A stretch of 64,000 bases of DNA from contig NC_080041.1 of NCBI RefSeq assembly GCF_012489685.1, positions 104,129,760-104,193,759 on the forward strand. The letters are read 5' to 3'. The notes beneath the pieces were generated by a model. The model did not search any database, was not told the DNA's origin, and saw only the letters and a program-made list of their open reading frames with translations. Position numbers and translations under genes: made by a program. Each line of letters begins with the position of its first letter. The first letter of the stretch is position 1. This document shows, in pieces, positions 21,636 through 32,974 of this stretch. This stretch comes from Lotus japonicus. Its lineage: Eukaryota > Streptophyta > Magnoliopsida > Fabales > Fabaceae.

Positions 21636-23912
21636 TAACTGACAATAAGAATTAGTGTATGTAATTCTTCAATCCTTTTCATCATTTTATTACTATTTAT
21701 CATGCATAACAAAAAATGGAAGTTATATGTAGAAGATATGACACACGAAGATTATCTTGTACTTTCTCCTTCTTAAGAGATTTTATTTCTTTCTCCATAA
21801 GTGTGACACATGAAATTGCAAGGAAAAATGAGGTTTGGTGGTGGACTGAATTTACCAATTGATATGAAAAACATTTGATTTCGCTTGTGCTTAGAATATA
21901 CAAAGGCAATTTTGGTGGAAAGTTATACAAGAAAAACAACTAAGGTCTGGGTGAAATAACAGTTCTCAAAGTAAGATCCTATAGAAATTATAATATGGTG
22001 ACATTTAAAATAAACTCCTCTTTTCTTGCAGGTGATGAAGGGTGCAAGAATGCTCTAGACAGTTACACTTCATGTCTTGGCTTGCCTTTAATGATGATAT
22101 CGCAAGAAGAGAGCTTACCATTTGGAAGAGAATTTTATTTATATAGTGTTAAATCATCTCGCTCCAATAGTGTTTGCTTATAGTCGTGATTTCTGTAAGT
22201 TGGGAGTCGATGCAGGCTTTTGAACTTAGTTATATTTTAATGTATGAGTTAGGTAATCCTAGCTGGAGTTAGTTTTAGCATCTTTATCTCTTTCCCTCTT
22301 AATGTTGTTATTGTAGTTGCAGTTTGTTTCTCTTATTATCGTTTAAATGGTTTTCAGGTTTGATCTCTTCTTATTTGTACTGTATTTTGGTACCTCTTCT
22401 ACAGAAATGGTTCCTAACTTTTGTTAGATATTGTGTTGTTACTCATTTTGACTTGAAGTTATGGTAATCCTGACGATCTTAATCATCTTGATCATTCTAA
22501 TGTTCATAAGTTATCTATCATATACAGTTTCGCCATATCTCTAGATATTTTGATTGTCGTAGGTATGGTAGTGCCAGTGATGGTGCAACCGTGCAAGAAT
22601 TAACTAAATTTTAGTCTCATCATATCTGTGTGAACTGTGAAGGATGATAAGGGACATGTATATTGTGTGTATGAAATTGATGGAGTTGATATGATCTCAG
22701 TGACATGTGCTCAAAACAAGTTTTATGCTCATTTTGTTAGCGCTCCCACTCCAATGTGGAATAGAGGTAAGGACATTCTCATGTTCACAAGTCTTTCGAG
22801 ACAGTGGGAACATTTTAATGACTAATTAGCTTCTGGAATTTTTCCCCTATACAAATAAAAAGTGTTGTCTATTTTGTATATGCTGAGGATGGTGTCATAT
22901 GATGATGAATTTGATATTTTTCCTGCTTTTCAATTTTCTTGCATTTTTTGTATAGTTGCTGCAAATTTGAAGCTTCCAAGCATTTTTGTTATGGAAAATA
23001 AAGACCAGCTCTTGCAATTTTGAGTTTTGTGTTTTTTGGGGTTGATTTATATCTATTTTGTGTTTCGGTTGTCTATTATGTGTATGCTGAGGATGGTGTC
23101 TGCCCTGTGATTGATGATGCATGTGATATTTTCGCTGCATGTCAAATTGCTTGCATTTCTGGTATGAAAAAAGGGCAGCCCGGTGCACAAAGCTCCTGCA
23201 TATTCATATTCGTTTATATCTAATTTGGAAATCCCTGTATAATTCAGAACCAAAAGAAGCTTTTGTGATTAGAATGAATTTTAAGGAAGGATAAATTGAT
23301 CCAAATGTTCTTAGAAATAGAAATATTCATCTTGGCCAATGCCAAGTTTAAAGTTTCATATCCATGATCCCTTTGGTCACTAATGTTTACATCTCAAAGT
23401 CAAATCTCAACACATTGTCATTTATCTTACAAACGAAATTCACAACTTTGCATCTTCACCAGTTCATATAATTAAGCGAATATATGTCAATCCCAGTGTT
23501 TGGGCAGAAGCTCATCACTATTGCCTTTCAGAGCTTGTTTGGTCTACATCTGAAGTGAAACCAATGCATCAAATAGATTTGGCTAAGAATTTGCTTCTGA
23601 GTCGAAGTGAGACTTGGTACATATTTAGAAATTTTTCTACAATTGATTCCAAAGTCAAAATTAATTTTAGAGAGTAGCTAATGTGAGTAGCTTTTAAATG
23701 TCAATTGAATATGAGAAAAGCGAAGCTGATCATGTTATTATTCCTCAAATCCTTGCTTCCACATTGAAGCATAGGATATATATGGCAGATGCTTAAGAAA
23801 TCAATCTCTTAATGTCATGCAAGCGTTGATCATACTACTGCATAAAACTAAACTGTTTAATCAATATTTTTATTTAAGCCTCAAGCATCCCATTTTCAAG
23901 TTCTATCTTCGT
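21636..23912 (+). other. Downstream module of the F-box relic, with unrecognised small ORFs
   Basis: Keeps the GTATGT donor-like site (about 21657), the TTCTTGCAG acceptor-like site (about 22030) and a donor-like GTAAGTTGGG (about 22196). Two small open frames occur. 22637-22825 reads DDKGHVYCVYEIDGVDMIS and so on. 23020-23223 contains a YAEDGVCPVIDDACDIF / ACQIACISG piece. Both have counterparts in unit B, and broken counterparts at 1690-2170. No known domain is recognised. An older, diverged copy of the second piece lies about 200 bases upstream in each module. These may be UTR exons or fossils of a lost gene. Confidence 0.45.
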
Positions 23913-24449
23913 TAGGGATGACAACGGGTAGGATCGGGCACGGGTTTTATAATTACCAAACCCAAACCCAAATCCCAGAACCCAAATACAAACCCTCATG
24001 GGCGATAAAATGAAATCCATGCCCAAACCCATTGGGTTTTGGATTTACCCGAAACCCAAACCCAAACCCAATACTTTTATAGAAAGAAAAAAAAAATTTA
24101 TTCATCATCCTCATCCATCGTCAAAGTGAGACGACAATAGTTAGTTTAGAGTTTACTTTCTCAGACATACAAAAGTATAATTAATCATCAAACACTAAGA
24201 ACAAAGTTTATAAATATATATGTATGAGAGTTTTTTTTTTTTGCAATTTAATGTTTCGGGTATCTTTGGGTTCGGGTTCGGGCGGATGTGGGCACGGATT
24301 TAACTAATACCAAACCCAAACCCATAAACTGCTACAGTAACGGGCAAAACCCAAACCCAAACCCAAATCCAGTCAACTCGGGTTTTATCCGTCAAATCGG
24401 ATCGAGTTCGGGCGGGTACCCATGGGTTTGGGCAAAATTGCCATCCCTA
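23913..24449. mobile_element. hAT-type MITE, present only in unit A
   Basis: The 537-base element begins TAGGGATGACAACGGG and ends AAATTGCCATCCCTA, short inverted termini with CCCAAACCC/GGGTTTGGG-rich subterminal DNA. It is flanked by a perfect 8-base duplication, ATCTTCGT, at 23905-23912 and 24450-24457. Unit B has one uninterrupted ATCTTCGT at 46701-46708, an exact empty site. Eight-base duplications are typical of hAT transposases. No coding frame is credited. Confidence 0.93.
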
Positions 24450-25010
24450 ATCTTCGTTTCTAATGTTTCAACACTAATCAAATGTAATCCATTCACCTTA
24501 CGTACCAACCCAATGATATTGAGATTTTTATTTTATTTTATACAATTCAGTTCAAAAATCTCCAACCCATTATATAATTTATATTTACTCATTTAGTGTT
24601 TATACTCTAACACATTTACAAATTTACTTTTAATCTTATTTATGTTGGATTACATGAATTATAGAATGTTTTGTTCTTTTAGAGATTTTGGATTATATGA
24701 AGTTTCTAATTTTTTTCCTCGAAAACACATTACTTGTTTTATCCGGAGCCTATTCCATATGCGAAAATGGATGGTTGTGATATCAATCCTATTGGGTACT
24801 TCTTGAACAAGGCCCTGCACTGGTTGGTTATTAATTCTGAAACCAATCTTCATGCAATCATTGCCTTTGATTTGGTAGAAAGGTGTTTGTTAGAGATTTT
24901 CTTTGTCACCAATTTTAGCCGGGAAATTACAACATAAATGATATTACTTGAAGGTCATTGGAAAATGTCTCAGCCTATGCTACATGGGTGTTGGGACTCC
25001 AAAGACTGAG

Positions 25011-25287
25011 GGCTTGTTTGATAACTGTTTTTAAAAATAAAATAAAAAAACAAAAAAACTTGTTTAGGTCCGTGTTTTTTAAATAATTGTTTTCAAAACA
25101 GTTCTCTTTTTTTTGTATTTTAAAACAAAAAAACAAGAACAATTCAAAGCTGTTTTTGTTTTTTCGTTCTGAAAACACCAGGGGAAGGAGAACAAGTTGG
25201 ATTCATTAATGACAACTCTGTAATTATTTCAAACTTATCAATTCTATTTTTCTTTCACAAATCTGTAGGTTTTTCTACTTTGCCACT

Positions 25288-25331
<44 letters not shown>

Positions 25332-26081
25332 CATATAGTCGTCGGACATATATGTAAATAATATGCTCAATTTTTTTTCTACAGTTATTAGTTTAGGCTT
25401 AGTTATAATTTTCTTTTACGTAGGTTACTTATAAATTATTATTTTTAAATCAAAGGAGTTAGAATTATATACTCATCCCAATATCATGTTGCATTTTTTT
25501 ATTAAATTTCTCTTCAATTCGGGTGTGGTGAAGGACAAAGTTCTCCTTAAGAGTACGGCTCTTAGAAATTGAACTCTTAACTTAGAGATTAATATCTTTT
25601 TACTACTGCGACTGACACCATCAGATATCATTTCCTATTTATTTCCATTAAAATAAATTATTGAAAAGCATAACTATGAATACATCTATCTAAGGTTGTA
25701 TTTTAAAAATATCCAAGTTTTCAATTTGTTTAAAAAAATTATAAAAAGGAATTAAAACATAATGAAGATTTAAAAAGAAATGTCCCCTAAGATAGCTCAA
25801 GTGGTACGAGTTGTGGGATCATGTGTTGGGTAGAGGGGGTTCAGGGATGGATTCCTGGTAGGTGCAATTTATCTTTCCGATGTACAAAAAAAAAATTAAA
25901 AAGAAATGAGAAAACATATTTTCAAAACAAATTTATCAAACAAGTTTTTTCATTTTCTCATCTCTAAATAAATAAATATTACCAAACGAGTTTTTTTTAT
26001 TTTGTTCTGAAAATAGTTTTTTAAAATTGTTCTAAGAACAGTTTTTAAAAACATAAAATGCAAAACAAATTCAAACAGGCT
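25011..26081. mobile_element. Non-autonomous DNA element inside the F-box relic (unit A)
   Basis: Termini are GGCTTGTTTGATAACTG and, inverted, AGCCTGTTTGAAT. Subterminal GTTTTTAAAAA / TTTTGTTCTGAAAA tracts mirror each other. CTGAG flanks both sides (25006-25010, 26082-26086) and joining the flanks restores the F-box reading GAGATTTGG. Whether the true duplication is 5 or 8 bases is unclear, so the superfamily is undecided (hAT-like is possible). It carries a SINE at 25783-25895 and an AT microsatellite at about 25290-25324. The copy in unit B is 47262-48273. Confidence 0.75.
25783..25895 (+). mobile_element. tRNA-derived SINE (unit A copy)
   Basis: 113 bases with a box A-like TAGCTCAAGTGGTACGAG, a box B-like GGTTCAGGGATGGATTCC and an A-rich tail. 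It is flanked by perfect 13-base duplications TTAAAAAGAAATG at 25770-25782 and 25896-25908. This is a small Pol III-type retroposon nested in a DNA element. Confidence 0.88.
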
Positions 26082-26377
26082 CTGAGATTTGGATAATGAA
26101 AGTATATAAAGTGCAATCATCTTGGACTAAGTTATTTGTTTTTTCTACTTGTAACATTCCCCAAAACTTCTTTTCTCCATTATGTTTCACCAAACATGGT
26201 AAATTTTTTGGAACAAATGGCTTTGACATATTCATGATACTTAATGACAAAGGATGGTTGCTCGACCAATGCACAACTTTGCCCCATAACCTTAACAGTT
26301 TATTTTGGCTATCAGATTGCAGTATGTATAGAGAAAGTTTACTATCACTTCCTAATGAAAAAAATATTTTAGGGTAA

Positions 26378-28988
26378 ACTCCGAGACTTCATTTGCCATA
26401 TGTCAATTTCAATAATAATAGAAATCTAACAAGTGTTAGTAATGGACTAGTTCACTACTTTCACAAAAGAATTCAAAGAGCCATTAATTTTCAATACAAA
26501 CAAAAAAATGGGACGAGACAAATTGCTCAAAAGTCTAGTGTAGTAGTCCCATAATCCCTATATGCATTTGATACATTTGATCTTTGATATTATCAGGAAT
26601 AAGGATCCCCATCCACATTAAGGTAAAAGGAAAATGAAAAAGGATTATTTAGTAAATCAAACAATATTTCTGCTCATATAAAAATAAGTGTGCTTGCTCA
26701 TAGTAACCTATGCATAAAGAGTGTATATAAAAGCATGCTTTAGAAACTCCATTTCCAACATACGGGAAAGGAGAATCAGTGTCCCAAAATGAAAATGTCT
26801 GAATATGGACTGGAGGAGGTTCCTTAATGAATCAATATACTAAATTGGATGTTCAGTGAATCATTTCTCTAAAGATGTAAAGAAAATATAGAGTATTTCT
26901 TATCAAAAAATGAATGCTAGAAAGATTATATTCAAGATAGGAATTTTTTTTTAAATAAAACATAATGTCTAAATACCCAAAAAGCAAAAATTGAATGAAG
27001 ATATTCTTTAGGCTCTGAGCTGAAAAGAAAATATGATACTCAGTTCTAAATCAAAGTAGTATGAGTAAATAGAAGGAAATAAGCAACTTCCATACAATAT
27101 TTTCTGCTCATTTGGTCATCTAAGATAAACTCTCTTACTTTAAGAAATTCATTAAGATATACAATAAATTCTTCATGACTTTTTTTTTTATAGGCAAATG
27201 TTAGTTGTTAGAAATGTTAGTAAATTAATCCCTCCTCCAGGTTCGAACCCGGGACCCTTCACCCTTTATCTCACCCTACCCTTATGTCCCTAACTCTTAC
27301 CACTTGAGCTATCCTTCAGAGATAAATTCTTCATGACTTGCTTGCTAGTCTCAATACACTGATGGATCAAGAATGCTTGAATTATCACATATCACAAAAA
27401 TAGTTGTAGAAGAATTAAATTGAAATCCACCATGTTCTGTTTCTTGTCTTAAATAATTGTGTCTTCACATATGCTTTTCAGTTAAATGTACCACAGAAGA
27501 AAAAGGGCATTGAGATTAGATGGTAGGATCAATAACTAGGCCAGGAAATAAAAGATGCTACGCAAACTCTAGAAAGCAATGAAAGTAAAATAACTTTCTC
27601 TCCCAGAAAGGTATACTTATGGAGCATAGCTGCAAAGTATACCAACAATAATCATGTAGAAAATGAATGCTACAATAAAGGAAGCTAATTTATTGCCTGC
27701 AATACTAGCTGATTCAATTAGTAATACAATCAATTACCATGCAATCAGTAACACACTAAAGTTAAAATGTAACTTACAATTATTATATATATATCTATCT
27801 AAACAAGAAAGCCATGCATGATGCACTACTGAAGTCATGTTTTTCATTAAGAAGTCTCAGTTCAGGCATTAAACTACACCCATAAGCACCATGTGCTCAC
27901 AAAAAAATACCAATGGCCATTTTGCTCCAAAATCTCTTTAGAAATCAAACATTTATCAAATACAGCAAGGATTCTACACCACTTATCCAAAGGGGTTTAG
28001 CACAATGAAAGTTTTCCCTACTTTAGAAATTGAATTACAAAAAATACGAGCTACTGACAAAAACTGCAAAGTATGTCAGGAGCTATCATAGAAAACCTAA
28101 TCAATTCGAAATCAAAGTGATGAAGCGGTTAAATCAATTACATGTGAGATCAATGAAGATCACAACTTGATTAGTTTCAACAATTTCACCCCATTGCTAC
28201 ATCACGATCTTTTAGCTCTCATATGGTTAAGATCAACAATATCTTCACAACTTCAACGCCAATGGATGCAAGAGCACAATAGCTTGCAGAAAAGACACCC
28301 TAAGTAAGTAACATGAAAACCGTGTAAAAGAGGGTAAGAGAAATAGAGTGTAAGCACAATAACATTACCTAGAGAAAACGATGCTAACTAACCGGCACTT
28401 ACTACAAATAAAGTTTGATAAATCCTACTTCGAAGCATAATTAAATATGAAAGTATGCTTCAAACTTCAATTTTACTGGAATCCAAATCCTTACTTAAAC
28501 ATACACTAGTGCTGCATTCACACTAGATTGTTTAATATCAGATGATACATATGACATTCTCTAACACAATATCGTCATTTGAAGAAAAACCAGGAGTATG
28601 GCATCAAGGATAATATATACAATATTATAGCTACTTTGTGGCTTGTGAGAAACATGAGTTCATATGGCAAATAGCCTTTAATGTTTCTGAGTAGTCAAGG
28701 CATCAAACAATTTTTCAGTGAATTCAATCCAACACCAAATCTCATCTTTCCTTGCAATTCCAATTATCAGTTTTTAACAAATAGGAAATATTCTTAAGTT
28801 AGAAAGGGAGAGCACAACAATAGGTTTAAGGTATCATTTTCATGTATTAGGTATTATGCATATAGCTTTGAGTTTTTCATAATACAAGATGAACTAGAAC
28901 AATGAAATAAAAAGGGTTGGAGAACATTGCTTACTAATTTTTCCTTGTTTCTAGGTACTGACAGTTGTCTTCATGTGCTTCCTCAAGG
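26378..28988. other. Intergenic DNA between convergent F-box loci
   Basis: About 2.6 kb between a plus-strand relic and the 3' end of the minus-strand F-box gene. Apart from the SINE at 27181-27321 and a short AT run near 27784, no gene, RNA or element is recognised. The part next to 28988 probably holds the 3' UTR of the minus-strand gene. The whole stretch is nearly unchanged in unit B (48570-51206). Confidence 0.55.
27181..27321 (-). mobile_element. tRNA-derived SINE (unit A copy), minus strand
   Basis: On the minus strand: TAGCTCAAGTGGTAAGAG (box A-like), then GGGTTCGAACCTGGAGG (box B-like), and an A-rich tail seen as T10 at 27181. It is flanked by perfect 17-base duplications ATAAATTCTTCATGACT at 27164-27180 and 27322-27338. 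It could be mistaken for a tRNA gene but lacks a cloverleaf. Confidence 0.88.
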
Positions 28989-30281
28989 TCATGATAGTTC
29001 ACTAGGGAGTGTTAGTAGGGTCTCCCTGTACATGCCAAAACATTTAGAAACAACTTCGTTCTCTTGTCCATATGTGTGATCCTCCAGTAGTTCTCCGTTA
29101 TCATCAAATTTCTCAAATCTTTTACTACTATCTGATCCAAAAACACCACCACCTACAGTGAAGCATATTGGTATAAAGTCATACTCAGGCAGAACAAAAG
29201 ATCTAGTCCAAGAAGACTGCACTCTATACTCTTTCATGACCCATATCTCAGTCATTTCATGGTCATCACCAACATCATTACAACACAAACCAAGACATCC
29301 TCCCAGTACCGTCAAATGATAATTTTCAAGTGTTGTCAATTCTTGTGCCAAATCAGGTGTCAGAGGAATCTCCGATAAACTCCTCTCAACCAAATCAAAG
29401 GCAATGATTACATGAAGCCCTATAGCCTTGGATTTGACCAACCAATGCAGGGACTGATTCAAGAACAAACCAGATGCTGACTGACGTCCGAGCTCCACAT
29501 ATTCAAGCTCTTCGCCATAAATGAAGGAGGGGACATTGGTTTTAAGAGACAAAACCTCAATCCGAGGCCGCGAAAATGTAGTCACTTTAGGTCCACCATA
29601 TGTCATACAAACAATAAGGTCGTCATCTCCATGCTCAATTGCTTGAGGTTCATGTCTACCAAATCGTATCAAAACAAGAAAATAGTCATCGTTGGACTGA
29701 TCATATCCAAAACCATACAGAAAACCAGACACAAAACAACCGACATAACGAGGAATTCCTTGGCGGACACGGGTTGATGATGGGTGATACCATGAGTCCC
29801 AGTCATCATAGCCATAGGTTGCTTGAATTTCTCTGTGGAAACCATTTGAAGGGTTCCACAAAATGAGATCACCTTCTGACCGACCCATCGTTTTTGTCAA
29901 CAGAATAAAACCTCTGCAAGAACCTAAAGTTAGAAAAAATGGAGCATTGTAGGGTGGGAATTTGAGGTTTACCACAGCAGAATCGTCGCGAAGCGATGCT
30001 TCAAAATCCAATGATTGAATTTCAGAACCACCATTGATTCTTTTGAGAAGAAGACGGTGAGTGGGTGCAGCAGCTAGATCAAAATGTGATTTTGCGAATT
30101 GGGTGTTTGAAATCAGAGACAGCCACAACTTACACACCGATTTGAAGCGGAGGAGAGATCGAACAGGTAACCTCACCAGAATAAGTGGAATCAAATCCTC
30201 AGGGAGAGCGACGATGTTCTGGTTCTCTTTGTCGTTGATCCTCATCTTCTTGTTCTTATGATCAGAAGAAAGACCGGTCAT
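28989..30281 (-). CDS. F-box protein with FBA domain (intact, unit A, minus strand)
   Basis: 430 residues from the ATG at 30281 (MTGLSSDHKN). The F-box is at about residues 26-65 (LPEDLIPLILVRLPVRSLLR, FKSVCKLWLSLIS). The FBA region has LGSCRGFILL, LILWNPSNGFHREI, GFGYDQSNDDYFLVLI, LFLNQSLHWLV, IIAFDLVERSLSEI and MKEYRVQSSWTRSFVLP. It has a longer loop between WNPS and GFGYD than the plus-strand genes. It would be an SCF substrate receptor of unknown target. An upstream ATG at 30344 opens only a six-codon reading frame before TAG, whereas in unit B that ATG is the natural start. A further in-frame ATG (30245) is shared by both copies. Convergent with the relic at 24717-26377. Confidence 0.9.
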   Translation of the reverse strand: MTGLSSDHKNKKMRINDKENQNIVALPEDLIPLILVRLPVRSLLRFKSVCKLWLSLISNTQFAKSHFDLAAAPTHRLLLKRINGGSEIQSLDFEASLRDDSAVVNLKFPPYNAPFFLTLGSCRGFILLTKTMGRSEGDLILWNPSNGFHREIQATYGYDDWDSWYHPSSTRVRQGIPRYVGCFVSGFLYGFGYDQSNDDYFLVLIRFGRHEPQAIEHGDDDLIVCMTYGGPKVTTFSRPRIEVLSLKTNVPSFIYGEELEYVELGRQSASGLFLNQSLHWLVKSKAIGLHVIIAFDLVERSLSEIPLTPDLAQELTTLENYHLTVLGGCLGLCCNDVGDDHEMTEIWVMKEYRVQSSWTRSFVLPEYDFIPICFTVGGGVFGSDSSKRFEKFDDNGELLEDHTYGQENEVVSKCFGMYRETLLTLPSELS

Positions 30282-30323
30282 TTCAGGAATCAACTCGATG
30301 AGGTTGGGTTTCTTCTTCTCCTT

Positions 30324-30344
30324 CTATGTTTCCTTCTTCTCCAT
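30324..30344 (-). promoter_or_regulatory. Six-codon upstream ORF before the unit A minus-strand F-box gene
   Basis: Reads MEKKET then TAG. The matching codon in unit B is GAG, where the same ATG starts the full protein. One base difference therefore turns a start codon into an upstream ORF, which could reduce translation of the unit A gene. Confidence 0.6.
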
Positions 30345-30439
30345 GCTGATACAAAGCTTCAGTAGAGCAAAGAGAGAGGGAGTGAGAGGGTGTTCTAGAG
30401 GTCTCTGTTCTGTTGTCACTTCTCACAAATATATTATCA

Positions 30440-30450
30440 TATATTTATAG
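30440..30450 (-). promoter_or_regulatory. TATA box of the minus-strand F-box gene (unit A)
   Basis: On the minus strand the sequence is CTATAAATATA, about 100 bases before the first ATG and next to the end of an AT-rich transposon-like repeat. Confidence 0.55.
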
Positions 30451-30459
30451 GATAATCAG

Positions 30460-31475
30460 ACATCGTAGAATAGGTTGGATAGTAGTAATCTTATCATATT
30501 GTAATATTTTGTTTGTTGCGTCATCATGATAAGATAATAATATCATATTCCTTATCTTAACATGTTTATCATCTGTAAAAGTTATCATGAGAAAAGAGTC
30601 AGATAAAAATTATCCAGACAATATGGAATATCAGTTTTTTTATTTATTTATTACCATAACTCAAAATTAATTTCAACCTTTATATTAGTAAACATAATTT
30701 TTTGATTTTAATAAAATTTTAATTTTATTACTCATCAATTACTAGTAGTTATTGTTAAGTTAAAATTATTTAGTTACTAATAAATTTAATTAAAAAATAA
30801 CCTAATTTATAAATGGTGAAAATATTGTATTTACTCATATAAAATAATTAAATTTTCATTATGACTTACTACTACTTAGTTAATATTATTTTTCGTTATT
30901 TATATTATAGTAAAATTACACAAAATCATTCTTCACTAATAATAAAATATGCTACTCACATATATATATATATATATATATATGTAAATTTTAATCGTAA
31001 ATATAGACGAATTTATATTATCATATGATATTATTTAAAATTATTTCTCTACTTATATAATTATAATTAGAAATATAATTAGGAATAATATCTTTTAATA
31101 ATTTTTTAAAAATTTGATTAATTTTTATCAATGATCACTTACCCCTAATAAGTTAAAACTCATTGGTTACATATATAATAGTTTTAATTAAAATAGAGTC
31201 CCTTTGAAAAAAACTAAAATAGTCTAATTAATAATAATCAATTTAATTCTAATCACTCTAAGAAAAAATATTATGAAAATTAAATTTTAATAAATACTAT
31301 GCATCTTTTATTTCAATGGAAAATTTGATTTGTTTTCATTGTTTGTACCATATCCTATCAATATATTGTCCACCTCAAACACATGATATAATAAGGGTTT
31401 ATCCTGCTCTTATTATACTATGTTCTTATCCAATCATTTATCTTATTTTGCTCTTATCATATCCTGACCACAATA
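30460..31475 (-). mobile_element. AT-rich non-autonomous element in the F-box promoter region (unit A)
   Basis: The reverse complement of 31360-31475 (GGTCAGGATATGATAAG, GTGTTTGAGGTG) and of 30560-30610 (TGATAACTTTTACAGATGAT) matches the two ends of the element at 7556-8470. It is inserted just upstream of the TATA box of the minus-strand F-box gene. Contains an AT microsatellite at about 30958-30982. Borders are approximate and no target duplication was identified. Confidence 0.5.
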
Positions 31476-32204
31476 TTTATATTTTATAATATATTTATTA
31501 TTTTTTAATAGATAATTTTATCTATTTATTATTTATATTTATATAAAATTATTTTACATCATTTGGATAATGTTAAAGGGAGTGAGATGAAGTGTGAAGT
31601 TGAGTTTAATTTTGAGATTATTCCTGGGGTGGAGTGTTTATTTTACAAAAGAATGAAACTAAGTGTTATTCTCACATATCTTAAGGGGGTGAGTGTATTT
31701 TATTCTTTTTGTTAGGTTGCCGCTTTTCCAATTTTTTTATTTCTTATATCTTTGTCTACGAATATGTATTTTTTCTTTTACTTACGAGCAATTGGCCACC
31801 CACAAATGTGATATGTGTAAACATGGTCCTTAAACTTTAAAAATAATATACTTTTACTCCCAACGTTATCTTAAGTCAACACTTTTAGAGTCTCCTTAAT
31901 TTTCCTTGGCCTATCCAGAAACTTTGGGCCCACCCAAAACCGACCGGCCCGCTACAAAAAAGGGCCATCTCGGTTCGGACGGGTCGGTTGGCGGGTTGGC
32001 TTATGGAAAAAATCTGTTTGATTTGGTTTGGTTCGGTTGAGTTCGGTTTAGGGTTTGAACCGATTGACCCAACCGAACCAACTATTAAATAAAAAAAACC
32101 TTACCACTTACCAATCGACCCAGCCCAATCCCATAAAAAAAAAACGTTCAGCCCAACCCTAGCCATATATATTCAGAAACTAACCTAACCCTAGCCACTA
32201 CACC

Positions 32205-32475
32205 ACCTCTCTCACTCTCTGATTCTCATTTCTCAGAAACCCTAGCTAGCCACTCTACGCCGCCGCCACCTCTCTCACTCTCTGATTCTCAGCCTCCAAC
32301 TCCACTACCTCTCTGACTCTCAGTTGCCACTTCACTACCTCGCTCACTCAAGCCTCAGCCGCCACTCCACCACCTCTCTCACTCTCTGATTCTCAGAAAC
32401 CCTAGCCACTCCACCACCTCTCTCACCCTCTGATTCTCAGCCACCCGCCACCTCCGCCACCTCCACCACTCCATC
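32205..32475. repeat. Imperfect minisatellite (CCACCTCTCTCACTCTCTGA type)
   Basis: Several imperfect copies of a unit with CCACCTCTCTCACTC, TGATTCTCAG and AAACCCTAGCCACT alternate with GCCGCC pieces. The unit B counterpart is at about 54424-54680 and lacks a few bases near CCACCTCCGCC. Confidence 0.7.
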
Positions 32476-32972
32476 GCTTCATCCTCCACACTTCTCTCAC
32501 CCGAAAGAGTTTGTTCATCTTCATTTTGCTCCAAAACGCCAATCATCGATTCTGATGTGAAATCGCAAGGATGAAATGAACAATCTCTTTCGCATGAGGA
32601 AAGGAATGGAAAGCTTGTTCTTGGTGTCTCTGGATCTAATCTGAACAATCTCTTTCTGCTCTGAAATTGAATGAAATTAGGGTAGTAAAGTGTGGGTAAT
32701 TGTTTGCCAAAGATCTGGTAAGAAACCCGATAGAACCCGCCCGACCAACCCGAAACTGACCTAAACTAAAACTTCTCACAGTCGGTTGCAGGCCCAGTTT
32801 TGTGTGTGCGGTATAGGTCGGTTTGGGATTTTTGGGCCCGAACCCGACCGATGGACAGCCCTAAATTTCCATCCAAACACTAAAATTGTTTGCTGACGTG
32901 GATTTTTTTAAAATGAGTTGGCCACCAACTAGAAGAGAGAATGGTAATTAGGAAATAAAGTGATAATTATGG

Positions 32973-32974
<2 letters not shown>

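Larger units (their letters stand above)
24717..26377 (+). pseudogene. F-box/FBA gene relic split by a DNA element (unit A)
   Basis: The left piece (24717-25010) covers the middle FBA region (GYFLNKALHWLV, AIIAFDLVERCL), followed by a stop after a shifted REITT. The right piece (26082-26377) resumes at EIWIMKVYKVQSSWTKLFVFSTCNIP and runs to MYRESLLSLPNE, then a stop. A 1.07 kb element separates them. The F-box and first half of FBA are missing. The unit B copy at 46968-48569 has the same structure, so the damage predates the segmental duplication. Confidence 0.87.

Noticed and set aside
24288..24596. 102-codon ORF with NPNPNPNP runs
   Set aside because: Translation of the CCCAAACCC-rich subterminal part of the hAT-type MITE.
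27230..27325. tRNA-like boxes (GGTTCGAACCCGGG and CACTTGAGCTAT)
   Set aside because: Flanked by 17-base target duplications with an A/T tail, so it is a SINE rather than a tRNA gene; no full cloverleaf is apparent.
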